64,000 nucleotides of DNA from Laccaria trichodermophora (lineage: Eukaryota > Basidiomycota > Agaricomycetes > Agaricales > Hydnangiaceae). The DNA lies in assembly GCA_018417955.1 (NCBI GenBank), contig JACTVC010000019.1, positions 1 to 64,000 on the forward strand. Reading direction: 5' to 3'. Made by a program: the position numbers and the translations under genes. The notes under the pieces were generated by a model, which was given only the letters and a program-made list of their open reading frames with translations, searched no databases and was not told the origin of the DNA. This document shows positions 1 to 12,720 of this stretch, piece after piece (position 1 is the first letter of the stretch; every line of letters begins with the position of its first letter).

Positions 1-350
1 GGGGTTACCATGCCCACACGGGGAACTTGTGCACCAAAAAGTCACCCCCGCGACGAATTTATCTGTTGCTCTTGAGTAAATGACTCGGATGTAGATATCT
101 GATCGTGGACGTACCGAGTGTATACGGCTGTGTTCTTCGTATTTGCTCTCTTTGAAAACCTAGGTGGGTGATTTGATTGGTGACGGTGAGATGATGGCGG
201 ATCATGAGGCTCACTGGGCTTAGGTACTCGCGTACGGCGAATATGTTACTAGACTGGATTGGTTATGTCTGGATAAGTTGGTAGGAGATGAATGACGCGA
301 TTGTGGACTTACTAGGAGGGTGCATGGAGGTTGGGTTGACAGAGAGCTGT
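1..350 (-). pseudogene. Decayed 5' fragment of ATG3
   Basis: This stretch aligns by eye along its length with 23,700-24,050, the first three exons and two introns of the intact ATG3 gene. The exon-2 core coding [10 protein letters not shown] is kept around 225-255, and the exon-3 segment FLV.KFPVW is recognisable at 10-45. In the exon-3 counterpart (near 45-55) one base is missing relative to the intact gene, which shifts the frame in the EEFVAAGDF segment. The copy continues off the left edge, so how much of the gene was duplicated cannot be seen. Similarity fades near 350, just upstream of the start-codon position, where an unrelated repeated block begins. A translated partial gene is unlikely because of the frameshift and the drift around the first exon. 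Confidence 0.82.
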
Positions 351-409
351 TTTTGTATAGAACCTCCTCAAACAACTGCGTGGTGCCGAAGCAGAGGCGC
401 CCCTACAAA

Positions 410-3400
410 CATAAAACGTTGAGACAAAGGTACGTCTCTCGAATCTTGAGCTTCTTTTTACAACATAAAATGGCCATCCTCAGATGCGCGTGATGATCAA
501 GTGCCGCTCAAGGCCTACTTACAGGCCACGACTCTAGGAACACACACGAGTGCTCGTACGCGACCAGTCGGTGTAAACAAGGACTCCTTAAAGCATTATC
601 CGACACCCCTCACATAAACCCAACATAAGCACATGGCTTCGACCCTCCTTCGCACTCCCTCGCCCCATCAGATCTTCAGATCCTAAGTAATTTCGCCATC
701 CGAGTTTACATGGCCCACCCCGCCAGCATCCATCCCCAGTGCGTGCAGAGCCTTCGCAAAGAACCCCCTCGGCTCTTCCTAAAAGTGATCCTCCAAACTT
801 TTCCTTCCGCCTCAATCCCCCATTCCACTACGAAAGCCTCGTCTTCCGCCTCAACTGCCTCCCCCCCACTTCAAATCTTCATCCCAACCCTCATACAAAC
901 TTCCCTCGATGTGTCGGACAACACTAACTCTCCCTCGTCACTTCCACGTTCTCCTTCTATTGTTAGAATGTGTTCGATGCTGGGTGGGCGCAGCGTGCGG
1001 CTGAGGGTGATCAGTTTCCAATGGAGAAATGCCAGGGTTTCTGTGGGACTGAATGCGTGAAAGGAGGGTGGGATTCAAAAAGGAACTTCGGACACAACCT
1101 TTACTCCACGCAATACGCATATAACGAATCACCAGCTGGTTGTGCTTCTCATGCCCAATCTCAGATGGCGGACGCGAACGATTGTGTGGCGCATTTTCGT
1201 CAGTTAAACCGTTGCCCCTGTATCGCGCCTGGTATGGGCATTGTTCCCTCTTGGGATTCTTCAACGTCGACTTCATCTTCGAGGGTCCCATTCACTCCTG
1301 CTACCGTTTGCCGAGTTTGTCTTCGACCCCCCCACCCCGTCGAGTTGAACTTTAGATTCTGAAAAATGGAAATCAGCATAGCCGGACGACCACGCCTACA
1401 AAGCAGCCACCACCGGCTTCATCTACCTCTCTAGTTCTCCACCATCTCTGAACACGATCTGTACTGCCACTACGTCCCGGGTCGTCGGCAAGCGACGGTT
1501 GTACTTCCAGCGTGTTCGAAGTCCTTCGTCCCAGCCGTGCTTGAGTGGATGGTGAACCTGCGTGATCCTTTCATTCTCAACTTCAGCTCAGCAGAGCTTC
1601 GGTTCTGGCTTGTACTATGAGGTGTCAGCGCGCTTGCGGAAAATTAAGGGGTTTTTACCAACGATTTTGGCGGAAGCGTTGACATTTCAGACTGATATCC
1701 GCATTTCAATAGGTTTGAGTACGGCATTCAGGCGTCGTTGGTCGTAGGTGGTTCAAAGCGACTGTTCTTTCGCTTCAGTCGACTGGCGTGAAGAACAATG
1801 CACGAGTCCAAGCTTGCCACCATCGCTTGAAGAGGCATGGAGTTGGAGATCAGTCCGTTTTTCAACGTATGTCCTTTACTCACACTGTGTTTTTTCTGTC
1901 TCATCAAAAGGTCATCATTTAGATAATATTCTGCGCCGAACTGGGCATGCGTCAAAGAAGCACTGATATGGCTACAACCGCGTGGTGTGGGGCTCCAGTC
2001 AGGACTCTAGTAAGTTCACATCAATCATTGGTAGAAGTTCACGGCGCTAAACTGCAAACTGTAACTCTAAGCCGTCATGCTGCTCCATCGTCGAGTCTGG
2101 CGCCTGACCAAGTCAGTCGTAATGAAATTTTACACCAATAAGCAGATACTGGAAGTTAGCTGCCTCCCTCTAAACACCTGCCTTTGCTGGAGTAGCGGTA
2201 AACAACTTTCCAGGTTTGCCACTGTCTAAAGCACCTCATGAGGGCACTTAGATAGCCCGTTCCTCCCCCCCCCCCGAGTGTGCGGAGATTTCGATCTCGC
2301 GCCCTTCACGGTGAGTTGTTTCTTGCGCTTCGTTTTTTTCTGAAGCTGACTGTTCTTACCGTTAAGGACATCGTGGCGCTCACCACCATCTGCTTCTTGA
2401 CCACTACGCGTGACATATCCTTCCCTCACAAAAGTTGGCCTTCGGTTCGAATGGCAGGTGTGAAAGCGGTGGGCGCCTGTAAGGTTTTATGGTTTTTACC
2501 GAAGTTGTTTGATCTGATTATGAATTGAAAAGTGAAGTTGTGCGTCTCGCCAACATCAAGGCCACCAGCAAAGCACTCTTCGGTGTCATCAGAAGTTGCC
2601 TAGGACGATATAAAATCTCTCTAGAGTGACAATGTTTCTGGGTGCCGGGCTCAAAATGAGCGCCCTTTCCTGTATCCCAAGACACACCAGAAATAGTAGG
2701 ATGCTGCCCAGTGTAGAACCGATAGTATACGCGAATGACAGGTTTTCCCGTGGCGACACTCATGCAAACTAGCATCTTCACTCAGTACGCATTGCTTGTC
2801 AGTTCTTTTCGAGCTTTTCACCTCGTACGAAGCTGATTATTCTTAATATAAAGAGCCACCTCAGCTCTCACGCACTCCCTGATAATCAGTCGTGACAAAT
2901 CTTCACCCCAGAAGGAATGTACAACTCGTTACTCGATGTCCATGATCGGCTCAGATTGCGGGTTCCGTATGTAAGGGCCTATGCAAAAATGATGTGTCCA
3001 ATCAGAAGGCGAACTCGTGTATCTCATCACCGTCATAGATCCTACTTTTACGAGCAGGACATCGACGTTTCAAGTCGAGGTGGGTGTGTTATATCTGTTC
3101 TCACTTGTCTGTGACCTTACCAGAACAACAGACTCAAGATTACAACGACGGTCACGACACCCAATTGTTCGGACAGTTCAACGTGCTGAGATGGTAAGCC
3201 CTCATCGACGGGAGCTCTTCATATCTGATTTATCAATCAGTTGCCAGGAACGCGCTCCTCACTGTTCAAGATCGACCCAATTTCAAGACGGACTGACAGA
3301 CCCAATTTTAACGAAGGGTTTCTCACCGCCAGCTTCAGAACCAGCGCCCAGAACTACGCAAGAACTACGTAGACGTGCGGTGCTGCTTAGCACGGAACGG

Positions 3401-3740
3401 AAGAAGCTGGTCTGTGCGGTTATGCGGGTCGAGTGTGATGTACGAACTATGCATACCCATCTTGGGTTTTCTATTAGGGCAACGGGAGACGACACAATGG
3501 AAGGTCGATTTTAATGCAATCACCCCACCAGCTACAAAATCTTCTGGTTGGTATAACATCTGGACCCCTACAAAACAGTCAGAATCGCAATTGGTACGTC
3601 GTCTATGCCTGTGTCGCATTTCCATAAACCCTTCCTGCACAGATCGGCCCTACAATCGCTGTGTGATCACGTACAGCGTTTTCCGCTCAACTTCAGATTG
3701 CAAGGTCGCAGTCATTCTCGTTTGCGGGTGCGCAGCATAA
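410..3740. repeat. Diverged duplicated block, copy 1
   Basis: Long collinear stretches match 10,010-12,720. Clear pairs are 420-540 with 10,020-10,150, 600-990 with 10,235-10,700, 2,280-2,780 with 11,155-11,620, and 2,830-3,740 with 11,690-12,700. Copy 1 has extra sequence at about 1,370-2,250 that copy 2 lacks. Both copies contain runs that resemble exons with GT-AG junctions, for example around 3,180-3,520, but the frames are interrupted and I recognise no protein family. I see no terminal repeats or target-site duplication. It could be a decayed unidentified gene or transposon that was segmentally duplicated. Confidence 0.75.
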
Positions 3741-4967
3741 GAGCTCAATTACCGTAAATTCGAATGACATCTAACTTGCGACTTTCAAGATCCGCCGTAG
3801 AGAAAGTCCGCTTCCAGAGGGACGCCACGACGTGCTTCAAACCTGGGTAGCTCCCTGGGTCCTTGCTGGCCCTGTGCCGTACTTCGACAGCCTGAAAAGG
3901 AATAGCATGAGCGACGGCAAGTATCATGGCCACGGAGCTTACCACACCCGCCCCAACGTGCTCCTTGCCCGCCGTAGATCAACCAATATATTCTTCATTG
4001 AAAACCTACACCAAGATAGAGACCCGAGTTGCGAATTTCAATGAGATGTTGTTCCTCGAGAAGTCGCTGTCATTTGCGCATTCCGCCATAGCTGAATCTG
4101 CGACCTTTGAGGAAGGTGCATGGAGGAAAGAGACACGATCACACAAATCTACCAAAACGATCACCTGACGAGCACCCAGCGAACACCCACAAAACCAGCA
4201 ACAATCTCCCACAAACCATTTCGAGCCTTGCAGTGTCCTTTACAGCTGCGAACAAGACGAGGAGAACAGGAAAATCTACAACACTGGAGCCTGAGGACAT
4301 CCATGACGAGGTCAACAACTGGAGAGACTCACAAAGAGCCAGTGTCCGGCCATCCCACGGCGACCCCCACAATCTTCACGTTACGAGTCCGTCCTTCACG
4401 TCCAGGTTCTTGAGATATAGTTTGTTTACTTGGGTGTTCCCCACTTTTCACCACCTTTCTGGATCAGTAAACAAGAGTTCACAAACGTCCCTCAATGGGA
4501 TACATCATCGGATTCACCTCTGAGCCTTTTCCTGGGGTTTTTCTCGCAATAGTTGCACAGAGCGGTCGATGAACTTATCGAATACCTCATCATCTACAGT
4601 CGATACTCGTCTTTTGACTACGATGTTCTATTCACTCGGTCGTCACACGAATCAGCGGACTGCTAGGGACCCTAAGGGCTCTTCAACCATGTCATCTGCC
4701 GCGTTCAGAAGGGAAACATTTTTGGTCGAGAGCTACATGCCCGCATTAAAAGGAAGCTGTGTTACTGCCTTTCGCGTATATCCTCCATTTAACCATCACA
4801 CCAGCTCTATACACAATTCATTCTACTGGCTTCTCTTCGTTCAAGTTAGTGGCGCACTTGTATTCTTTCTTCGACACATCAGCTTCGCGGTTCATTTTTG
4901 TTCGGATTAGGGCATGTGTATACAGACATTGAGACAACAAAGTTACACAGGGAATCAAACGATTAAG
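3741..4967. other. Gap without a supported gene
   Basis: Short open frames occur on both strands, the longest being 138 codons on plus at 4,107-4,523, but none shows a domain I recognise. A run near 4,255-4,275 reads RRTGKST and superficially resembles a P-loop, but the surrounding GTPase motifs are absent. The right end is probably the 3' flank of the minus-strand GTPase gene. Confidence 0.5.
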
Positions 4968-7076
4968 TCATGTTTTGCCTACGCCCCAATCCTCGTCTTC
5001 ATTGTTCTCGAAGGCCTTAGCTGCACTTTGTAGCTCCTCCATAATCTCGGGTTTCATCTGATACTCCTTGATCAATTGGATGATCTTCGCCAGAGCTGCA
5101 TCCTGGTCAAAGCGGCCTGCCAGCTTCACATGTTCCTTAATCTCCTTGTGAACTTTGCTCCTTTCGTCTGAAATGCTGTAGGCCTTGAAGACGAGCTTGA
5201 TCAAGCGGCGGGAAAGGCGCAGATGGGCGTTCACCACCAAGCCAAAAATTATTTGCATAATAATCGTGAAGTCGACGATGTACGCCATCAAACGTTGTAG
5301 CATGAGTGCCCTGAGGTTTTTCCGCTTAGCATTTTGACATGGCATAGTGAGGAAGACATACGATTGCTTGTACACATCGAAAATCCATTTTGCCAGCAAG
5401 AGAGACGCAACAATAGGAATCACAATGGGAGCAGCAGGTGCAGTCAAACCCCCAATTAACGTAGTCAAGGCACCAAGTAGCGAATAAGCACGGGGACTGA
5501 CAACTTGTAAAAAATGAGGTGGCACAGTCGACAAAATTGACTTACAATATCGTGTTGGGATCTGACGGCTCGTCATATTGATTCCCAACAAGTTCGAACA
5601 TTAGTTTTTTCAGTTCCTTGCTTTCCAAATACTAACAGCACAGTTTCCATAAGTGTGAGAAGATGGAATGATGTTAAAGTATTTACCCCGCAACCATCTT
5701 GAATGTTCCACACTTCAACGATATCAGTATGTAGAACCCGTAGGCATTCTTCTATAGTTTTTCCTGGAAAATTCACGCTAGCTGCGAGACCCATCCAATA
5801 ACCTGACAAAAAAAGGGGTAGCTTAGTTTAACTTTCACTGAAGGGCATGCCGAAAGATTCATACGCTTCTTCCCAACCCTTGAAATAGGTGTCAGCATGA
5901 CATCAAGAGAAGACGAACGTTTGAATGCTCACGCAATCACCGCATCGATCTTTACAGCTGGATTCACGCGTTGGGCGATGGCAGAGACTAGCGCAACATC
6001 TTCAGCAACGTCAACTGCCAGGGTGTTTTTAACACAGTCAGCAGTGAGACGGACAAGCTCGTTCAACATCTTTCTGGTATCCTTGTATTCTTTATTGGCT
6101 GTGTTGGCAAGTATAAGCACAGGCCCAAGATGTCTCTTGTAGCTTACTTGAGACGGCAATGTGCGGAATGTCTATACCGACGACCTTTTCAAAGGGACCA
6201 ACACACAACTCTTGGAACTGTGCTGCTGTCTCCTCAGCAAGACGTGCATTTCGGGTTTCCCGATCCAAATGTTTGTTGCGTTTGTGGAACTCTAGATTGT
6301 TACCGTATTCAACCTGCTCTACCAACTTATCATATTTGGTAAAAACGGTGATCATAGGAACTAAAGTGAACAGTGAGCCATCGTCGATCAGAAAACACCA
6401 AGAACATACCAGGGCCAAGGTCTCCGTTGGACTTCATACAGAATAACTCCTCCACTCCAGCCTCGAACAAACGGTCACCTCTAGACAAGGACACTGGGAA
6501 ACAGAGCCTGCACAACACCTTCATCATCTTGTTCACTCAGGTGATCGAGGGAGCAGTAACCATACCAGACAGCATGTACCTGATCCCTCACATTGGGCAT
6601 GTCCTTCCGAACTTTCAAAAAATCAACGACTTTCTTGAAGTTGTCACCCTCCCCATGCTCGAAGCCCTGACTGTCGTGTAGAACAAATCTTCCATTTTCG
6701 CTGGCTATAATCGGAGTATTGATATCCGACACGCCAGCTTCTGAATGAGCCACGGTCTGGGGAAGGACAGGCTTTAGCAGCGGATCTTCAGAAGACGGGG
6801 AAGTGACCTCACAGCATCCTTGACGCCGAAGCATTCGTTGATAAGGGAAGATTTCCCTACACCGCTCTGTAAAAAACAAACTGTAAGCTAATCCCTGAGA
6901 ATACAGGGATAAGAGAGCTACTTTGCCGATGACCAGGACTCGGAACCTAGCAGTAAGGTAAATCAGAGTAATCAGGGATTAAGCAGACTAACCGTTCGAC
7001 CAACTTGAATAACTCATCCGTTGTAGGTTGTAAGTCGCCACTCGTCGGAGGTTCTGCCTTGGTTAAAGCATTCTAA
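4968..7076 (-). CDS. P-loop GTPase-like protein with membrane tail (gene A)
   Basis: This is a multi-exon minus-strand gene. Reading through GT-AG introns gives ...ELFKLVERFRVLVIGK, then G1 GKSGVGKSS (split by an intron at about 6,865-6,925), then INTPI...FVLHDSQGF (G3 DxxG, about 6,690-6,740), HAVW, and VFTKYDKL (G4 TKxD, about 6,330-6,350). A conserved helical region ending AQRVNPAVKIDAVIA follows (about 5,935-6,110), then YWMGLAASVNFPGKTIEECL and a hydrophobic stretch with two likely membrane segments (about 5,370-5,470 and 5,220-5,290). The stop is at 4,968. It belongs to the expanded MMR_HSR1-like GTPase families of Agaricomycetes. GTP binding is expected, but the cellular role is unknown. 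All exons joined without a stop, so it looks intact. The true start is unresolved: a further in-frame exon may lie upstream, up to about 7,409. Confidence 0.82.
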
Positions 7077-9949
7077 GATCGATAGTACCTGCATTAGGCG
7101 GACGCTTTTGCGTTTGGGGAAGAAGTGCACACACCCCCACGTATCGGCTAAACTTCAGGACGACATCGAACTTGTCAAATGATTTTGACCATTCTAGAGT
7201 AGAAAGTCCTGCATCAGCAAGACAGGAGCGATTGCGGAAAGGAGGCACTTGCCTTGTTTTCCGGAGAAGTGGGGGCCGACTTTGCTTAGCAGTTCATCGA
7301 GAGGTATCTTGCTCTTCGCCGCAGCACGAAACAATCCGCGGAATCGGACTTGCAGATAGAGGGGCTCTAAAGGCGAAAGTTGACTGCGTTGATTAGGTTT
7401 GTCGTTCAATGCTACACATGGTCATCGGCTCACCAGGGGGATGACAACTCAAATGCGTGAGTCTTTGCATCCAATAGACAAGGTGATTCCCGCTCGAACG
7501 ATCCAATCGAAAGTTGGACCGATTTGAGGATGTGCTGGGATGTAACGCGGATTTCTAGTCAATGGGTGTCAGATATTTGACCTGGGGGCAAAAACCTGGG
7601 AGGTTACCTGTAATCTCAATGCTAGGGCTTCCCGTTGAGCCACCCATCGCGGTAGACATGGTTGTTTTGGTGAAAGGATTGTGCTTAGCGCTCGGAACAT
7701 GCTTTGTCTGATAAGGCACTCGGTGTGACTGTCAGAGGATGTGACGGTATCACCTGCGAGCGCTTGAGCAATAGCTGGTTGCTATTGAATCCGTTGAATG
7801 AAAAGCGAGGAAGACGCGACATTGAACCCGTACAGGCCTCTGCCTTGAATTCACAGCACGGAACAGAAGGTTAGTAGTGTCATCAGTTGTTCACGACCGT
7901 CCTCAAAAGGGGGGTTGAGGTGGGGATCGCCTCGAGAAGCGTCCGCGGAAAATAATAAAGGGTGATTTGGGTATCCGAAGTGAGTACAGGGTGTGCCCTA
8001 TGACTTCCGCCACGCTGTCGGAGGCCAGTGTTTAGGAAGGGCATCGCAGGATGGTTGGAAGTTCTACAAAGTCCACAATTGTGCCAGCGCACGCCAAGGT
8101 CTTTCGGTTGCAAACGTACTGTTGACCAGGCTACGTTGCGGCTAGTTGATAATCTAGATACAACTTACGTTAGAGGCGAGAGAAAATGGGAATATTAGAA
8201 AAGTAGTGTCGAGCTGCGGAGCCATGTGTGCTCCTCCTCCGGTCTCCATAACCTACGGCGTGCATTGACTTTGTGAAAGATGAAATATGACTTTGTAAGG
8301 GCATGTTAGAAATTTGTGCGGCGCCACCCCTAGATATGAAATTGAAGCCCTCAGTTGCGGACGTGCTTCTGGATTGAAAGAAGGTGAAATTGCGACTTGA
8401 ATGGAAACAAACGCTATGTAGGCATAACGAATAGTCAGTAGATAGAATTTTGACGTGTCGCCCCAGCTCACCTGGACGACAATAATCCCAAGTTATCATG
8501 AAGATGCGCGTCGACGTGGTTCATGCCCGCAAATGTCGTTGCAGTGCTAAAAGTCGATGTTCCAGTTGCCAGCACTCGTTCTGGCCAAAATGAGCAGAAG
8601 CTTTCTTTAACATGTTGACCAAAAGTTTAACCCAATATGGGTGTACCACCAACCCAAAAAAAAGAAAGAGCGTGCGTGTTGGGTTGTGTTGGGTGAAAAA
8701 CGCCCTCTCAGCACAAAAAGACTGTATCAGGCCAAGTGGCCCAAGTCACCACGATAACTACCGACTCACTCTATAATCCTGGTCATGTTACATTTATAGC
8801 AAACCGTTGAGCGTATTGTGAGGTCGCCCCGTGCTCGTTCCTCCGAAGCATCGCAATCCAACCACTAGGCGTCTTTCTGAAACGTGACACGACGAAGTTC
8901 CACGGCGCAGTACGGAGAATGCGCTTCGCGACAACATGTGCCGGGGTGGCATTGGAATTTTTTGAAAGACAAGCATCGGTTGTAGATGACGAGGCACATG
9001 GAAAGTTCGTCGACCTTTTCCTGAGGAATTCTGCAAGACGTAGGTCCGAGCGTGGACGTTCCGCGAAACAGGTCATTCCTTGTGCCAACACCACACGATG
9101 GAGCTTCGCACCCGCTGTAGTAAGGGTTGAAAGTCATGACAGTCGTGAGAGGCGGCCGGCACTCTTCCACAAAATAGCAGTAACCTAGTTCGCCAAAGTG
9201 ACTCAACAAGTCTTCACACTAAACTCTGGGTGAGCATCTTCGCCAGTAGAATAAGCATGGCGGAACTCACAATCTCGGTAAGAGCCATCCCCAAGATTTC
9301 GTAAACCTTCCATCCTCCCCTTGAAGCCCTTCGGCTCCTCTTGAACGAGGTAGTGAAACCCCAACTTACGTTCTTTGGCTGGACTACTACTGGCATCTAG
9401 TTGATACTTGCGACTGTTCGTCATAAAATCAATCTAATAAATTGGTTGAAGACCCACCTCATAAAGCCTCAGGTAAATTGGCAGTCAATTTGAGTGTAGC
9501 TCAAGACTTGGCACTTGCGTAGTCAAGCTGATCACGGCGTCGCTGGCGTTTCTGACCGGGCCAAAACCGAGCTTCGTTAAACATCGCCACCTCTCCCATT
9601 GAACCAGCTGTTGAAATTAACGTTAATCGCTACTTACCGAGAGAATATCGTTGAAGAGCGTACTGGAATCATTGGGTTGAATAAAACGGAATCTGCCTCT
9701 GAGTGGGACTACCAGGCGAAACATTGCCGACTCTTATGGGCAAAGAAACTTGGAGAACGACACAAGTACGCCGGATCCAAGATACCGCTCGCTCCTTTCC
9801 TCTCAACGCCTTGATCGGCGAGCATGCGCAACACCGTCTTGCTGAAATCCCACGTTCACGGCGAAGAAGGCAACATTCGGACCTATGGTGGTAGTTGGGT
9901 GGTAGTTTCGAACAGGTGAACGTTATGTATACTAATCAACAAACACTGT
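7077..9949. other. Gene-poor gap with minus-strand coding-like debris
   Basis: No gene could be assembled. A minus-strand open frame at 7,194-7,409 (MNDKPNQ... PLYLQVRFRGLFRAAAKSK) may be a missing 5' exon of gene A or an independent remnant. Minus-strand frames at 8,783-9,424 contain protein-like stretches, such as RTAPWNFVVSRFRKTPSGW and KGFKGRMEGLRNLGDGSYRD, with possible intron borders between them. I do not recognise the family and could not find one continuous reading. The rest shows no coding signal. Confidence 0.4.
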
Positions 9950-10009
9950 ATGGCACACATTACGACTCCTTCCTCCTTATCATCCACTCCTCATCTAACG
10001 TTCCATCCA

Positions 10010-12720
10010 CAAACAGAAAACTTCGAGACAAAGGTACGTCTCTCGAATGTTGAGCTTCTTTCAAATTCTTACAATGTAATATTGCTACCCTCAGAAGCGC
10101 GTGATGATCAAGTCCTGCCAAAGGCCTATTCACAGGCCATCACCCCGGAAACACGCACAAGTGTTCGTATACAAGTACGTCGGCGTAATCCAGAACTCGT
10201 TGAAGCACTATGCGACACCCCCCACATAAACCCACCATAATCGCATGGCTTCTACCCTCTTTCGCACTCCGTCGCCCCTTCAGATGCTAATCCCGCCATC
10301 CGAGCTTAGATGGCAGACCTCACCAGCATCTCTGCGTGCAGACAACCTCCTCGATCAGCTGCATGGTGTCGAAGCAGAGGAGATTGAAACCTCACTGAAA
10401 TCTCGACGAGGACGTTTCGATTTGATTCCCAATTATGACTGGCACTCGGCCCTCCCTCAACAAAGTAACTCTCCAAAGTTTTCCTTCTGCCTCAATACCC
10501 CATTCCATTTCGAATCCCGCGTCTTCCACCTCAACTGCCTCTTTTCCCACTACAAATTCTATCAACCCCTCATCCAGACCCTCATCCAACCTTCTTTGTG
10601 CGCATCGGACAACATTAACTCTGCCTCGTCATTTCCGCGTGATCGCCCCGCGAAGTTTTTCCTCCACTACTAGAATCGACGTGTTCGATGCTGGGTGGGC
10701 TGCTTGATTTCAGGTTTCCGGTGAGCAGAAGGCCAGGGTTTCCATAGGCCTGAATGACGTGTAGAAAGGTTGGACTTGGGACACAACCTCTACTCCACGC
10801 AATACAGGATGCCATTCATTACCTTCAACCCCTGCAATAATGACCTTGGCCTTGTCGAGTTGGTCTTCAAGCCCCCCTCTTGTCGAGTTCAACTTTAGAT
10901 ATCGAAAAATGGACACCATCATCGTCGGCAAAGGCTTCTCCTGCATCTCCTCAGCCTCAACAAGGAAGATCCCTGGCTAGGCTCCCAACTCCTACTCTCA
11001 AACTCCATGGGCCTCCGTGACGTTCGTGAAGATGTCGATCAGCAACGGTATTTCTGGCCCGAGAGAAGGAGAAGTATGGGTTCAAGAGATAAAGGACTCT
11101 TCTGAGCCAGCGGCACTGTAGACAGCGACGTGGGTGCAGAGTGGGGTGGCCCTAAGTGTGTGAAGATTTCGACCTTACACCCTTCACGGTGAGTTGTTTC
11201 TTGTGCTTCGTGCCTTTTCTGGAGCTGACTGTTCTTGCCGTTAAGGATATCGTGGCGTTCAGCACCATCTGACTTCTTGACCACTGGGTGGGACATATTC
11301 TTCCCTCACTTCAGTCGGCCCTCAGTTCAAATGGTAAATGCGAAAGTGGTGTCCTGTGGAAACTTCTTGATCTCAATTATGAATCGAAAAGTGAAATTGC
11401 GCGTCTCGCCGACATCGAGGTTGCTAGCAAAGCCCTCTTCGGCGTCGTCGGTTGCCTGGGATGATATAAAATTTCTACAGTGACAAAGTTTCTGTGTGCC
11501 AGGTTCAAAACCGAGCACTCTTCCCTGTATCCCAACACGCTTAGGAATAGCAGGTTGCTGCCCAGTGTGGAACCGATGATCTACGTGAAGGAAGCAGGCC
11601 TTCTCTTCCCATAAGCCGTGGCCGCAACTTGCTACGTGTTAGGCCCTGCCAGCCTGGCGCTCTACAGACTGTACCCACTGCTTGTAAGTTCCTCTCGAGC
11701 TTTTTACCTCGTACGAAGCTGATCATTCTAGATAAAAAGAGAATTTTCCCCCCCTACTTCAACTCGCACACACTCCCTGGTAATAAGTCGCGATAAATCT
11801 TCACGCTAGAAGGGACGTACAACTCGATGCCCATGATCGGCTCAGATTGCGGGTTCGTCGTATGTAAAAGCCTACGCCCTTTTTAAGTGTTTCACCAAAA
11901 TGACGTGTCCAATAGGGGCAAACTCGTGCATCTCATCGCTGTCATAGAATACATGCAGTACATCGACGTTTCAAGTCGAAGTGGGTCTGTTATATCCGCT
12001 CTCACTCTGTGTGCTAACCAGAACAACGGACTCAAGATTATGACGACGGTCACGACGCCCAATGGTCCGGACAGTTCAATGTGCTGAGATGGTAAGCCCT
12101 CATCGACGGGAGCACTTCATGTCTGATTTATCAATCAGTTACCTTTCAGCTTCCAGGAAAGCGCTACTCATTGTTCAAGACGGACTGACTACCCAAATTC
12201 AACCAAGGGCTTCTCACCGCCAGCTTCAAATCTACGGAGACGGGCAGTGCTGCTTGGCGCAGAACGGAAGAAGCTGGTCTGTGCGGTTAGGTGTGTCGAG
12301 TACCATGTATACTCATCTTGGCTTTTCTATTAGAGCAACGGGAAACATTAAATGGAACGTCGATTTTGGTGCAACCACCCCGCCGGCTACAAACCCTTGT
12401 CTGAGACTGGTTGGAAGGACTTCACCAGCCATGACGTCGGCAAACTGGAACCACAAAACCTTCGCATTTAGGACTTGAATTGGATTTCCCTGTTTGTTTT
12501 GAAGAGTCGGAATCGCGCTGGTACGTTGTCTATTACGCCTATGTCGCATTTCCCCAAACCCTTCCTGTACAGATCGGCCCTACAACCGCTGCCACTCTAA
12601 TTGACAGGAAGGTCTGTGTAATCACATACAGCCCGAACCCAAATTGCAAGGTTATTGTGAATGGTAGTCATTCTCGTTTGCGACTATCTCTATTGTAACT
12701 CATGTAATTACTGTTTTCTA
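10010..12720. repeat. Diverged duplicated block, copy 2
   Basis: This is the second copy of the block at 410-3,740, in the same orientation. It is shorter and lacks the 1,370-2,250 segment. Two stretches stay open for a while: 10,245-10,673 (142 codons beginning MASTLFRTPSP) and 12,062-12,478 (containing NGRSWSVRLGVSS and FSIRATGNIKWNVDF). In copy 1 the same stretches are interrupted. I recognise no domain. The two copies flank gene A and its gap, so the repeat could have arisen with a local duplication that included the neighbourhood. Confidence 0.75.

Noticed and set aside
1..350. A second working ATG3 gene
   Set aside because: One base is lost in the exon-3 counterpart and the first exon has drifted.
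4107..4523. A plus-strand P-loop protein (RRTGKST)
   Set aside because: No DxxG or TKxD motif follows and there is no hydrophobic strand before the motif.
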